A model generated the notes under the pieces. It searched no databases. It had not been told where the DNA came from and worked only from the letters and a program-made list of their open reading frames with translations. This document shows positions 39,401 to 51,400 of a stretch of 64,000 nt of DNA, one piece after another. Position 1 is the stretch's first letter; each line of letters opens with the position of its first letter. Made by a program: the position numbers and the translations under genes. Where the stretch lies: assembly GCA_030267965.1 (NCBI GenBank), contig BRYA01000066.1, forward strand, positions 1 to 64,000, written 5' to 3'. This DNA comes from Triparma columacea (Eukaryota; Sar; Bolidophyceae; Parmales; Triparmaceae).

Positions 39401-41831
39401 GGAAGAACAGCGACCGCAAAATCGAGGGGGAGACGGGGGTCCGGAGAGTTCAGAGGCTCAGGGCCCACTTTGTGGACGGCAAGGCTGCCCAGAAGGATGT
39501 CAAGAGGCTCAAGTACGACGACATCAACGTCCCGGACGCCAAGAAGTGGGGCACGAGGTCCGTGCGGGTGGGGTGGAAGCACAGCAGTCCCGAGTTCAAG
39601 CAGCTCGAGCGGGACTACTGGGCCGCGGTGGAAGTCAAGTCCAATAAGGTCAAGATTGTCAGCGGGCTGGGCGGGATCTCCGCGGTGGCGACGAGGGGCT
39701 ACAGAAAATTCGGGGGGGGGGGGGGATGGAAAGAGGGGTGCATGGTAGCAGTTGGTACGACCAAGGGCGGGGTGCTCGTGTACAGCCTAGGGGAGGACAG
39801 TAAGGAGGAGCCGCAGTTACTGAGGATCATGAACGACCTACCGGCAAAGTTGAAGCGGCCAGTTCTTGAAATGAGGTGAGGCAGGAGCGAGGGGCGAGCG
39901 GAAGAAGGAGCGAGCAAGCGCCCAACTGCCTTTTGAAAACACGTTGCCCCTCCATCACCTAATCCCCCCTCCTTTCCTTTGCCTCCCAAATCTCTCCACG
40001 TCTTCAGCTTCGGTTACGACGCAACTAGCCAGCTCCTGACCCTGAACGAGGGTCCCACCCGTTCGTCCCGGATCGTCAGGCTGTGGAGCCTCAGCGTTCA
40101 GCCCGACCCCAAGGACGGGACTGTTCACAGCAAGGACGCGTTCTCTAAGAACTTCAGCCCGACCATCCCTGGAGTTAGCATGCAGATAGACGGGGAAGAC
40201 GGGGTCAAGGTGGGGTACGTCGATAGGACGATGAAGAGGGAGATGCTCGACGCCTTCAATCTCGAGGAGAGCCAGGGCGGGTTCTTCGGGGGAAAGTCCA
40301 AGAAGGTGAAGGAGAAGGAGCTCAAGGAGATGTCCCTAATCTACTCCCACAACTTCCCAAAGGAGGACTCTGAGCCAAACGCAGCGGGGATGCACGGGAG
40401 CATGACCATGCTAGGGATACAACCAAGCGTCGTGGTGGGGACTAAGGGGGGGGGAGTTTACAAGTGGAACAACGTGGAGGCAAAGGGTGAGCAGCAGGTG
40501 AGATTGGACAAAAGTGGGCGGGGGGGCGGGGGGAGGGAGGGGGTTGGAGGGAACGAAGTTAACAAGAAGACGAGGGAAGGGAGGGCAAGCGGTTTAGATA
40601 AACAAAGGAGGTCACCCTCCCCTCACTCGCTACTCTCTCATCCCTCATCCCTCATCCCCTTCCCTTCCCAATTCCCGTTTCCCTCCGTCTCTCTTAGCCT
40701 CAAAACGGCGGCGGCATAATAACCGCCGACAAGGTTCTCCTCGGTCCAAGTCTCGCCGACGTCGAGCCCGGTAATCCTTCCAGCAAGGTTTCCTCCACCC
40801 GTTCCATCAAGGTTATCGGTCGGAGACAAGGAGGCGTTGTTAGGAGAGAGTTCTTCGAATTCCATAAGGAGAGAGTGGTATTCGTAGGGGACTTTCCGGA
40901 AGGGGATAAAGCGGGGTTCGTTACTGTTGATGATAAGGGATGGTGCGCTCGGTGGGTTGAGGTGAACGACTTATGGTCTAAGCACGGGTGGTGGGAACCA
41001 AGAGAGGCGAGGCTATGGGACCTAGAGGTTAACGGGGAACAGGGGGCGATTGTGGAGTGCAGGAAGGCGGAGGGGAGGAGGGAGGTCTTTGTTATGACCA
41101 GCTACGGGGGGGGGAATACGCTGAGGGTGTTTGTTTGGAACGTTGACGTCGGGAGGTTCTTACCTCAGTATGTTGAGCACAGGGAGGGAGGGGGAGGGGG
41201 AGGGATGGAACCGAGCTTCTCCATATTCCCGGTCCTGTCAAGCGTAGGGAGCGACTACGTCGCGATAACCTCGGGTGGGAAGGTCCACGTTTACAGCCTG
41301 GCGACAGGGGAGGAGGTAAAGAGGGGGGCGTTCGGGAGGGACGTCACGGGGAGCCTGCTGGGGTGCAGCGTGGGCATGAGGGGGCAGGTGGTGGTTTACT
41401 CTACACCGGACGTACCGAAGCACCTGATTTTAGACAGGATCGGTTACGGAGGGGCGGAAGGGGACGTGGGGGAGCTGACGAGGAAAAAGATACAGGAAGT
41501 TGGGAGGGGGGGAAGACAAGGGAGCTCTTCAGTTGAAATGATGGGAGGGTGGAAGGGCGACATTGGTTACAAAGGGTGGTGTAAGGCTTTCGTCAAGGAT
41601 GCCATTGAGGAGGCGATCAAGGTGTCCGAGGAGAAAGATAGGGAAAAGAGGGAGAAGGACGAGGTGGTGGTAGAGGTGAAGGTGGAGGACGAGGGGGAGG
41701 AGGGTTGGCTGGGGGATAAAGACTTGGGAACAGTTGAGCCTAGGAGGTTGGGGGACTTGCCCAAGGGCGGGGACTTGCCCAAGGGGGACATGCCCAAGGG
41801 CGGGGACTTGCCCAAGAAGGGAGGGAGTTAG
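36430..41831 (+). CDS. Giant coiled-coil protein with C-terminal beta-propeller-like region
   Basis: Exons 36430-37134, 37220-37540, 37630-37968, 38036-38962, 39076-39875, 40008-40497, 40698-41831; 1571 residues. Residues 1-235 are disordered and Lys/Asp/Pro-rich. Residues about 236-860 are mostly coiled coil (EKDKQEHNKLKTLVEK, ELEAKLMEAEFEKEIWELER, EDEEKEKEKEEEKKKEEEEE). From about 1000 onward WD40-like blades appear: VAVGTTKGGVLVYSLG, RIVRLWSLSVQP, GIQPSVVVGTKGGGVYKWN, FVTVDDKGWCARWVEV and YVAITSGGKVHVYSLATG. The C-terminal tail repeats LPKGGDLPKG. N-terminal coils with a C-terminal propeller recall ciliary or cytoskeletal scaffolds, but I cannot name a family. The exon 5 acceptor (GCCGAAG at 39069-39075) is weak but the only one in frame with LSVEEMSRLRKGF. 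Confidence 0.75.
41750..41820 (+). repeat. Coding repeat of GGGGACTTGCCCAAG units
   Basis: Imperfect 15-18-bp units encode (G)DLPKG and DMPKG at the C terminus of the coiled-coil/propeller protein. Confidence 0.75.
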
Positions 41832-42457
41832 AATTAGAGTTTGGGGAAGTGAAGTAGAAGTAGAGCGTGCGGAAGGTAGAGCAGGCGGAAGGTAGAGCGG
41901 GCGGAAGGTAGAGGCGGAAGGCAGGTTGTAGGGGATGTATGTAAATGTGTTTGTAAAGTGTGTATGTAAATGCCTTTCCACTAGGAATTTTATTCTGGTC
42001 AAATGGCACGCGGACATCGTTCTCGACGCTGTCCCATTTCAATCCGTGAGGGTCTCTCACCCTTAGAGGCGGCCGTCTCGGTCCATACCAATCCTCTGCC
42101 TCTATTCTCCACGAGCATCCGGCTCCGTGAAGACCTACGTCACCCCTCCATCCCCCCCCCCCAAGGCTCCAAGGCTCCCTCCAAGGCTCCCAAAAAGAGG
42201 GAAAGAGGTCTCAAAAAGAGCCCAATAACCCAACCATTCCAATTTTCTCGTCTTAGCCTAAAGTCGTACAAATCCCTCATAAATCCCCGATACATTCCTC
42301 AGACATCCCTCATACACCCCTAATACACCCCCAAATCAGTAATTGAGGCTTGAATCGAGTTGAATTGAGGAAATAACTGACCCTCACGACGACAAACCAC
42401 ACTCGTCGACCACAAAAACTCTCAAAATCTCCTTATTACTACCACAAACCCCAAATA
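41832..42457. other. Intergenic region with minisatellite
   Basis: 626 bp between the coiled-coil gene and Pcc1. It begins with about four GCGGAAGGTAGAG units (41862-41925) and contains CCAAGGCTCC repeats near 42160-42190. One 106-codon frame (42003-42323) lacks family features and looks accidental. Confidence 0.5.
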
Positions 42458-42712
42458 ATGTACAAAATCTCCGTAACAATCCCAACTTCCTCCGCCTCCC
42501 TCATAGTCCAGTCTCTAGATCCTGATTCTGAGTTAAGTGATCGCGTAGTCCGTACTCTAACAGCTGTTCCTGGTTCCTCCCCCTCTTCCGTGTCTGAGTT
42601 GAGGGTGAATTTTGAAGGTTCTAGGGCAAAGGACGTAAGGGTGGCTGCGAGGAGTTGTATGGATGATATTAAGTTACTCATTCGTGCTAATGATGAGCTC
42701 AGTCACCTTTGA
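42458..42712 (+). CDS. PCC1: KEOPS/EKC complex subunit Pcc1
   Basis: Single exon, 84 residues. Pattern: YKISVTIPTSSASLIVQSLD, SDRVVRTLTA, SELRVNFEGSRAKDVRVAAR then SCMDDIKLLIRANDEL. This is the Pcc1/LAGE3 fold (beta-alpha-beta-beta-alpha) with the conserved R(V)xRTL and F-x-A/S-x-x-x-x-x-LRVA-like and SxxD-x(L/I)KLxxR motifs. Length fits yeast Pcc1 (88 residues). KEOPS makes t6A at position 37 of ANN-decoding tRNAs; Pcc1 dimerises and binds Kae1. No intron. Confidence 0.85.
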   Translation: MYKISVTIPTSSASLIVQSLDPDSELSDRVVRTLTAVPGSSPSSVSELRVNFEGSRAKDVRVAARSCMDDIKLLIRANDELSHL

Positions 42713-43130
42713 AGGAGGACAGAATTTGCCTCAATGAGCCTCTGTCAAGCGTAAAGACAAATTGTGTCAATTAATTGGGCTAATTTACGGCAAAGCTTGC
42801 CAATAAGCGTGCCGACAAGCGTGCCAATAAGTACACCTCAACAAAATGCGAAAAACCACGTCCCAAACCCTCAAGCTCTCTTCTCAAGCTCTCACCGCAA
42901 ATGCCTCGCTCCCCTCCTCGTTCCTGCCACAACCTATCATCTATCTGGCTCGACTTACCGTCACCGCAAGATTTTACTATTGAGTTACTCGGATTGAGTT
43001 ACTCAGACCCTACTATACTGTACTATTCTCCCCGCCGCCTTTCATAATATAAGCAGCCCAAGTATTTATTTGTAACGAAATGCCCCCAATCTAATGTTTT
43101 CCCCTCCCCCCACCGTTCAACCCCCCCTTC
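42713..43130. other. Convergent intergenic spacer
   Basis: 418 bp between the Pcc1 stop and the stop of the DZIP1-like gene. Contains three GCCAATAAGCGT-type units at about 42807-42832. No gene was seen. Confidence 0.5.
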
Positions 43131-46100
43131 TCAACTCGCCGTGCAGCAGCCTCCCTTGCCCAACTTCTTGCTCTTCTCCTCTGCCTCCTTCTTCTTCTTC
43201 CCATCCTCGTCCTCTTCTTCTTCCTCCTCCTCCTCTTCCTCACTGCTCTCCTCCTCCTCTTCCTTCTCCTTTTCTTCCTTCTCCTTCCTCAGCTTCTCCT
43301 CCATCTCCTCCCTAACCAGCTCCATCTTTATCTCCTCCTCCACCTTATCCTCCCCCTTCCCCTTTACTTTCATGGCCTTAACGTACCCCTCAACCCTCCT
43401 CTTAACGTCGTTCGACAGGCCGCCCCCTCCAATCTCGTTCCACATTTTCTTCTCCACCCACTCCTCGTCCAGCAGCATCTTCCCCGTAACTCCCCTGGTC
43501 TCGAACTTCTCAGCTACCTCCTCATCCTTGGTAAGGTTGAACGTCCACTGTTTAACATGTCCCTTCTCCCACCTCTCCACGACCTCTTCCTCGACCCTTT
43601 TCTCCCCCAGGCTTTTCTCGATCCTTTCCTTCATTTCCTTCTCCTCCCTCACCTTCCTTTCCTCCTCCTCCTCCCTCTCCCACCTTTCGCTTTCCTTCGT
43701 AACCTTATCGCTGAATTTCTTAATCGCTTCATCCACCCCCCTCATCTTCATAGCCACGCTCGCGAAGGTAATATCGTCCCCGTTCTTTTCCTTAACCCCA
43801 ACCCTAAGTTCCCCTCTCTCATAGCTCTTCCTCAGTCCTTCAATACCCCTGATTTCGACTTTACCCTCCTCGCCTACTTCCCCTTCATCCCCGTCCCCGA
43901 AGAATACGACCTGCTCAGCGCTGGTGTTCATCCTTTCGGCGAGGTTTTTCCTGACGGTCTCCAGGTCAGTTTCCGAGTTAACTTCAACTGATATATCCCT
44001 TCCGTCATAGCTGAGGTTCCAGGACGATGTCTGGCTGTTAGTTCCTTCCTCCTTCGACGCTTCCTTAGTAGATGGTTCGGTAGAGCTTTTCTTAGGACCC
44101 GATGATGCTTCCTTCTCCTTCTCCTTCTCCTTCTCTTCTTCATCTTCCTTCTTTTTCTTCTCAGCTAAGGCGGCGGCAGCGACGGCTTCCTCCTCCTTCT
44201 CGAGAGCCAGCCTGTCAGCCCTTTCCTTCTCCTTTTTCATCTAAGTGTGTGTGTGTGTGTGTGTGTGTGAGTGTGTGTAAGAGAGAGAGAGAGAGAGAGA
44301 GAAAGACCCTCGGCTTGCTTCGCTCGCCCGCTTCCTTCGCTCTCCCGCTTGCTTCGCTCTCCCGCTTCCTTCGCTCGCCCGCTTCGCCCCCCCCCCCCCC
44401 TCTCTCACCTCCTCCTCAATCTCCTTCTCCCTCCCTCTCTCTCTATCGAGCTCCTCCCTAACCTTCTCGAGTTCCTCCCTCATCATTTCCACCTCTTCAT
44501 CCTTCTTCCTCTTCTCCCCCATCAGGTCCTCCGTGCTCTTCCTAAGCTCCGCAAAGTCCTTCTCCATCCTCCCCGCCCTGTCCTCGCTCTCCCTCATCCG
44601 AGCCGCGATCTCCGTCCTAGTTAGAACCTCCTCTTCTTCGTCGTCGCTCTCAAGCTCCCCGGCCCCGCTGACCTTGATGGTCTGACCGCCCATCGTCCCT
44701 GCCCCCCCCTGCTGTTGCTGCAACTCAGACTGTTGCTGTACTCCACCCCCCGCCTTCTCCCTGAGCATAACCTCCTGCTTGACTTCGTGTCTGATTGTCT
44801 CCTCGAGTAGTCTGACCCTCCTCTCCATCTCCTCTTTCATCCTCTCCTCCCTCTCCTTCCCCTTCCTGACCTCCTCTTCCAGCATTTTCGACGCAGTCAC
44901 TAGTTCGGCCTGGCTTGCCGCCGTCGCCTTCTCCAGTGTGCTCTGCAGTTTCTTGATCTCTGCCTCCATGGCGACTCCTCCCGCCTGTTGCACAGGTGCC
45001 TGCATGATAATCTGAGGCTGCTGGACCTGGGGCTGAACGGCGGCCTCGACCTTGGGCCTCTCGCCGTCCATCAGGACCAGCACGCTCTCGTCTTTGACCT
45101 TTGCGTCGACGAGCCTGTCCCCGTCCTTCAGCTGCACCCCCTTGAGGGAGATTGACTGATCGGTGATGGCCATGGTGCTCCCAGTGAGCTTGCTCACCAT
45201 GCCCTTCAGGGAAAGCACGGTGGTGCCTGCGGGCACAGTGAGGTCGAGGCAAACGCCCATGAAGTACCTGATAATATACACGTGGATCTCGTCTTCCGGG
45301 TCAACCTCCCCCTCCTCTTCCGCACCGCCGGCCTTCTTCTTGGACGACCCCCTGCCCTTCTGGGCCTGGTCGTCATGCTCGGGGGGAGGGGGGGCCTGCC
45401 TGAGCATGGCCTCGTACGCCGATATGGTCTTCGCCCTTCTCCTCATTTCCCTCTTGAGCTTCTTGATCTCGTCATCCTTCTCCCCGATGCCCCCCTTGAG
45501 CCTCTCGAGCTCTCGCTTCTTGCGGGAGTACTTCTGGGCCAGGGAGTCCAAGTTGGACGCGAGGGTGTCTTGGACGTTCAGAAGGTACTCTAGGGTCAGC
45601 TGAGTGATCTGGGGGGAGGAAGGGAGAGGGGTTTGTCAGCGACACACTTCACACACTTCAAGCACCCCCCCACACTACGCTTCTCTTGTCTCCTGCAAAC
45701 GCAAAACCTAGCCTAAGGCCACCATCACAACCTCTACTACCCCCCCCCACTCCCTCCCTTAGTCCCTAGCTTACCTGGAATAACCTCACGAAGGTTTCGT
45801 CACTGTAAAGAGCCAAGTCCTCCCCAGTGACATCCGAGAAGGTTATGTTTTCAAGGTACCCCTGAAGAGTATCGATATCAACCTCCCTGATTATCTTGTC
45901 AACATCGACCCGCGATATTCCCCGCAGGTCTAGCGTACCACGACGCTGCTGGAAGTAAAAGGACTTGTGAAACAGGAGAGTTTCTGCATAACTGGTCGGA
46001 ACTGATGGTTTAACTGTGCCATTTACTCCACCCACATCGTCTGCAGCCGCCTCAACTGGACCTCCCGGTATTTGATAAGGCCTTACAAACGAAGACTTAA

Positions 46101-46134
46101 GTTGTCGAGGCGGATTATTCTCTTCTGACGGCAT
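43131..46134 (-). CDS. DZIP1/Iguana homologue with ubiquitin-like folds and CaaX-like C terminus
   Basis: Exons on the minus strand: 46134-45775, 45608-44409, 44240-43131; 889 residues, junctions phase 0. Residues about 55-190 are the Dzip-like N-terminal domain: FYFQQRRGTLDLRGISRVDV, DKIIREVDIDTLQGYLENIT, then LFQ|ITQLTLEYLLNVQDTLASNL spanning the first junction. A ubiquitin-like segment follows at about 227-302 (LDLTVPAGTTVLSLKGMVSK, ISLKGVQLKDGDRLVDAKV), long coiled coils, a second UBL-like stretch at about 593-670, and a highly charged Glu/Lys tail ending GKGGCCTAS, whose last four residues fit a CaaX box. The C2H2 finger of animal DZIP1 is not seen. DZIP1 proteins act at the basal body and transition zone in ciliogenesis. 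Chosen ATG at 46134; upstream in-frame codons are not ATG. Confidence 0.83.
44245..44390. repeat. TG and GA microsatellites plus a 17-bp minisatellite in intron
   Basis: A (TG)n run at 44245-44279, a (GA)n run to about 44305, then four 17-bp CGCTTGCTTCGCTCTCC-type units at 44312-44385. All lie in intron 2 (44408-44241) of the DZIP1-like gene. Confidence 0.85.
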
Positions 46135-46406
46135 CTTCCTCGATTTAATTTGAAGAAGAAGGTCAAACAAGGAAGCCCAAACAAGACTTTTAAAATAGAA
46201 TAAAATCAAATCCTTCCAGCGTTACTTTCAAGCCATCTCTACCCCCCCCCGCTCCTGATCGACACTAATTTTTTCACATAACAACAATATTTACCGCTCA
46301 ACTCCCCCCCCACCATTATATCTTTCTAGTCCCTGTCCACCGTGCTCGGCCAACCCTCCAAAACACCGCTTTAACCTTCACAACCCCCCTCCAAACGCCT
46401 CTTACC

Positions 46407-47614
46407 ATGTCTCTACCAAACCCTCCCAAGCCATATACGCAAAGATCAGGGTCCTTATCGCTTCCTTCCAAATTCCAAGTGCCCTCATTTGCAACCTCAA
46501 ACACTCCCTTAGCAATGAAGTCTATCCCGTCGGCTTCGTCGACATCTTTGGAAGATAACTACAATCTCACTTCCTCAGCATTTACATCGGAGTTTATGGT
46601 GACGTTGAAGGACGACCCTCAGCCGGTATTTGGGCACGAGAACGCCAAGAAGTTCCTGAAGGAGGTGAGGAGAGAGAGAGAGAGGAAGGGAAACACGACG
46701 TAGGAACGGAACACCCATCCCCAACGCTATCCCTAACACTCATCCCCGACATTACTCCCCCCCCCCCCTCACAGTCCGTGATAATTCCGCTCCTCTACCC
46801 CTCTATGCCCTCCTGGAAAGGCGTGCTCCTCTTTGGTCCCGCCGGGGTCGGTAAGTCTAGCTTAATTAAGTCCGTCGTCTCGTCCGTGAACCAAAAGTAC
46901 AAGGAGAGGATAAAGGTGCACCTCTTTGAGTGCAGCGCAAGCGGGATCGTCAACAAGTACAGGGGGGAAAGCGAGAAGATCCTCAAGAGAGTGTTCAGCG
47001 CCGCGCGAGAGGTGAAGCCCCCCCAGGGGTCGCCAAGCGAGCTCCTTAACGTCTCGATCATCTTCATCGACGAGCTTGATTCTATATTCTCCTCCACTGC
47101 GCACGATGAGTCATCGAGCAGGCTGCGGGTGGAGCTCCTCAAGCACATTGACGGCGTCGAGGCGGTATCCGCGGCAGGAAACAACAGGGTCATCGTGGTT
47201 GGGGCGACCAATAGACCGTGGGATTTGGGGGATGCGCTGGTAAGACGGTTCGAAAAACGTTGCTACATCGCGTTGCCGGGGGAGGAGGATAGAAGGGCGA
47301 TCATTGATTACCACTTGGGGGGCGTGCGGGTGGGGGAGGGTGTAGATAGGGAGGACGTTGTGAAAAGGACGGAGGGACTTAGTGGGGCCGACTTGAAGGT
47401 GCTTTGCAGGGAGGCCTCCATGGGACCCCTGAGAAGGTTCTTGGTTGGCGTCAGCCCCAAGGACTTCACGAAGGCTGACTTGGCCGAGATTACACCTGAT
47501 GTACTGGGAGAGGTCGAGAGGGAGGACTTTGAGAGGGCAGTTAGCAGCACGAGAAGGACTGTGGGGGACGTCAAGAGGTTGGAGATGTTTGACGCAGATT
47601 TTGGGTCAAGATAG
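46407..47614 (+). CDS. AAA ATPase of the VPS4/katanin/spastin clade
   Basis: Exons 46407-46664 and 46775-47614; 365 residues. A Ser/Pro-rich N terminus (1-60) without a visible MIT domain leads to the AAA core: Walker A GPAGVGKSSL (Ser where GKT is usual), pore loop region GIVNKYRGESEKILKRVF, Walker B IIFIDELDSIFSS, sensor VVGATNRPWDL and Arg-finger region LVRRFEKRCYIALP. The C-terminal helical part contains LSGADLKVLCREASMGPLRR and ends MFDADFGSR, close to VPS4 and katanin ends. Members sever microtubules or disassemble ESCRT-III; which applies cannot be told without a phylogeny. Confidence 0.85.
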
Positions 47615-47720
47615 GCGGTGGAAGTACGGGCAGTGCACTAGCAATGAATAAAACGTCAATGTTGTTTGTATATCTAACAAATTGGCAGTGCTTTTCCCAC
47701 CCCACTTACAACTCTTACTT

Positions 47721-48147
47721 TTACGACTCATACTTTCCGCCTCCCTTGACAGCGGCACCGGTGAAGGTGTCAGTCTCGTCAGTCTCTCCCGTCTTTGCGT
47801 TTCCTATCGTCTCCAGGTTAGAAAAGTTTTCAGGGTCCTGGAAGGGTGTTAGAGGGACGTTGGAAGCGCGTTCAAAGGGCGTTGGAAGCGTGTTCGAAGA
47901 GTACTCAGAGGCGCTAGAAGGCATACGAACACGAACGCACTCAGACAAACAAAACAAAAAGACGCTGCCAAGAAACAAATTCCCTCTTCAAACTCCCCCC
48001 CTCCCCCCCCCTCACCTTATCCCAGTCCGGTCTAGCAAAGTTGGGCCACCAAAGCGGAGGATCCTCATAATTGGAGACAAAATAGTAACCCAAACCGGCA
48101 AAGGCCGCAAGGCCAAACAACAAAATGACCACGGCAGCCGCGTCCAT
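47721..48147 (-). CDS. 82-residue single-pass membrane microprotein
   Basis: Exons on the minus strand: 48147-48016 and 47837-47721. The joined protein is MDAAAVVILLFGLAAFAGLG (membrane helix) followed by YYFVSNYEDPPLWWPNFARP, then DWDK spliced in phase 0 to DPENFSNLETIGNAKTGETD and ending GGGKYES. The donor GATAAG|GTGAGG and acceptor CTTCCAG are typical for the window. No family was recognised; the WWP/aromatic segment after the helix and a short acidic tail are the only features. It starts 279 bp from the divergent channel gene. Either exon alone would be missed by length filters. Confidence 0.6.
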
Positions 48148-48426
48148 CGAGACGTCGCAAGGATATATATGGAAGAGTTACGGGGATGTGTGATGACTAT
48201 TTAATTGAAGCGATTAACAAAGTAATAAGGCGCTTGAACTTGAAAGTGGGCAGGTCCAAATTTCCAAGTTTCACGACTTTCGCGAGCTGGGGACACTGCC
48301 GATAAGATTCCAGCCTACTTTAACTCTTACTCTGAGGAAATACTTCCACGCCCCCCCTCATTCATCACTTCCCAAGTGAGGATCCTATTTATACACCCCG
48401 CCAAAGCAATCTAGGTGAATTTTTAT

Positions 48427-51400
48427 ATGGCTTACCCAGGCTCAGGAACCTCCCGGGGAGAAGGTTTTAGGCGTAGCAGCAATGGCAGCAACCCCGGTGG
48501 TTCCCCCCGGCTCTTGACACTCCACAATTCTACTTTGATCCCCCCCGACCGCCACCTTCAGCCTTACGTCTTTCGTTCTCCCTTCCAGTCCTCCCTCCTC
48601 TCCGAGCAGTCCCTCCGTAGATCTAGGAAGAGGGCGGAGAGGGGAAGGACTGAGAGTGATTTCGAGAGGGATGTCCTCCGCGCCGGTGTCGGCGTCGTCA
48701 AGGGTGTGGTCGGGACTGCCTTTGGGGTCCTTGGCACCGTCGTAGAGGGGGGGGCCACAGTGGCAAACAAAATCGACAAGAAAAATGGCGGAGACTTCAC
48801 TCCGATACTACCCCCGATCACATTGAGGGCAGGACCTGTAAGGAATATATTTCAGAACAACATTTTCACGGAGAACCTCGCCAAGAGGTTCAAGATGCTA
48901 GGTATTAACTCTCCCTTTGAGCTGGCATGTGAGTGCAGGGGAGGTGTGACGAGAGAACTTCGCATATGTTCTGTTAGCTAATTTTGTGCCCCCCCCCCTC
49001 CCCCCCTCCTTCCTCCCCCCTCCCCCCCACGCCAGCGAAATCTGGATCAGGTGCCGAAGGCGTCCGTAAGAAGTTTGTGCCCCTAAAGTCTGGCGACATT
49101 GTCTACATGACCGCCTCCGTGACCTCCCCCCCCCTTCCCTCCTCCCCGCTCGGATCCGCGAAGACGATATACCTTTCCTCGACGGGTCCCACCAACACGG
49201 ACTTTGGGGGAATAGAAGTTGAAGAGGGCTGTGAGGTAAGAGTACAGTAGAGAACAAAATTTGACCACACACATTGCGACGACGGGCGATGCGGCGAGGA
49301 CGTTCCGAGCGGGGGCCTCACAACATACTAACGCAAATCGCTTTACGGCTCGCTCCGGTCTCCTCACACAGATGGACGAGATATACTGGTGCCTCTTCAG
49401 GGTCTGGCACTCCAACGCTTACTCCGACTGGCACGTTGACAACCGTCGCCCCCGTGCCTGCGTCGGGGAGCACGGTAGCTACAATGGCTGCGACGACATG
49501 GACTCCGACGAGGAGGAAGACGGGGACAAGGGTGGGGGCCTTCAGAGGGACGCAGCGGGGGAGGCTAGGGACGCCAACGTCGACGAGGTGGACGAGGCGG
49601 CAATCGTCCAGAAGATACACGGGAGCGGAGGGAGAAGGGTCATCAGCTACGAGAGCGACCTTGTCTTTGAGCATATTGCTACTGGACAAGTCTTGGCGAG
49701 GTGAGTAAGAACGTGCAATAGCAATTTGCAACGGCCGCTCTGAACACTGATGTTTACGCGCAACCCTCCTATCGCAGCTTGAACGACGTTAACAGCCTCA
49801 TCGACCAGGAGGCGACAAAGGTCGCCCTTGTAGACAGGGTAATCGCCTCCCAGGGCCGCCTCAAAAACATGAGCAAGAAGCAGAAGAAGCAGCAGGACAC
49901 CCACTTCTCCATCATCCCGCGCTTCAAGTCCCGGGCGGGGGTTGTGTACGACGGAGATCTCGTTCGCGTGACCACCTTCTCAACCCAGGGCAGGCTGCAC
50001 GTGTCGGGACCGCACGGGGTCGTCGACCCCCTCGCGGCGCATCGGGTTCGCGAAGCCAACGTCAGCCACTACCATAAGGTTATCGACAGCGACCTCAGCA
50101 ATACGTCCACTTCCTCTTCCTCCTTGAAGGCCAAGAAGAATGCTGTCGGCAAGGAGGAAAAGAACGCTAGGTAAGAATGGTCGAGGGCAACACTACACCC
50201 CCCCCTCCCTCCTGCTCGTCGCTTCACCACTACTAACTCAACGCTTTACTCACAGGAATACGCACGCCGATAAGCACCAGCACGACCAGCAGCACGAAAC
50301 TCTCGGCGCAGCACATGATGCCAAGGCCACATCGATGCAGGGGGAATCAGTCCTTACGATAAAGAGATTCTCTCAATGGACCATTCCCTCCTCCACGCTG
50401 AATTACGGAGACTGTATCCGCATCTCAAACCCGGAAATCGATGCCTATCTTTGGTGCAGCTCCTCAACGCGTGTGAACAAGCCTCCCTTTTTCCGCCGCA
50501 TTCGCCACAAGTCCGGTCTCTATGAGGGTGACCACGATGTATCGCACGTCGTCACCGGTTGCAAGTCGATCTTCATGATCGAGAGGATCAACCGCTTGCT
50601 CGGTGGCCCCATTCGGTGGAATGACACGGTACGTTTTAGGCATCTCATCACAGGCAAGTACCTCGTGGTGAACAACAGCCCAATCATTGATCCAGAGGAG
50701 GACGATGGCGGAGCAAGCGGGCGCAGAGGTCCGCTAGGTTTGAGAAGCCCGAACCGCCGCACCAGAAGGAAGGGACCGCCGAAGGCAAAGGAATTTCAAC
50801 TTGCCCTTTACGACTTCAAGTCCGCCGCCAGCAACTCTCCCGGGGACCAAGAAGAGCTATTTATGGGTTCTCTATTCAATCTTAACCCGGTATCTGCCCC
50901 GAGCAGTGCCGAAGGTGGCTCAAAGTCATCCTCCACCTCTTATAGTAGTTATATATCTCCGCAAAACTGCTTTGCTATCCTGTCGCATTCTTTCGTTGAC
51001 ACGTATAACTCGGACGAATCAAGCGACGACGACGACGGCGAGGGGGCTTTCTCACCCAATGGCAATGGTATCGCGAGTGGCACCCAGCGTTGCTACCTGC
51101 ACGCTAACACTAGCAAGGTTCGCCATCCAAAGAAGAAGCGCCTTCGCGATCTCTTCGAAGTCTCTTCCTTGAGAGGCGAAGTTTGGGGCTACGAGAAGGG
51201 CGAAGGAGGAAACACGATGGAAAATAATCGTCCCCACGGAGATATGGAGGCCACCTTCTGCGACAGCTTCTTCCCGAGGGACGCCATCAAGATAGAAACT
51301 GTGGATTGGACAGAAGTCCAATCTGTCATGTTTGCTCTGAACGCTAAGTCAATCGCCGAGACCTACATGGTGAGAGTGTACAAGTTTGCAAATCGACAGC

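Noticed and set aside
42003..42323. 106-codon plus-strand ORF upstream of Pcc1
   Set aside because: Low-complexity composition, crosses repeats, no signal or domain.
43141..44461. Ser/Pro-rich plus-strand ORFs
   Set aside because: Antisense of the Glu/Lys-rich DZIP1 exons and intron repeats.
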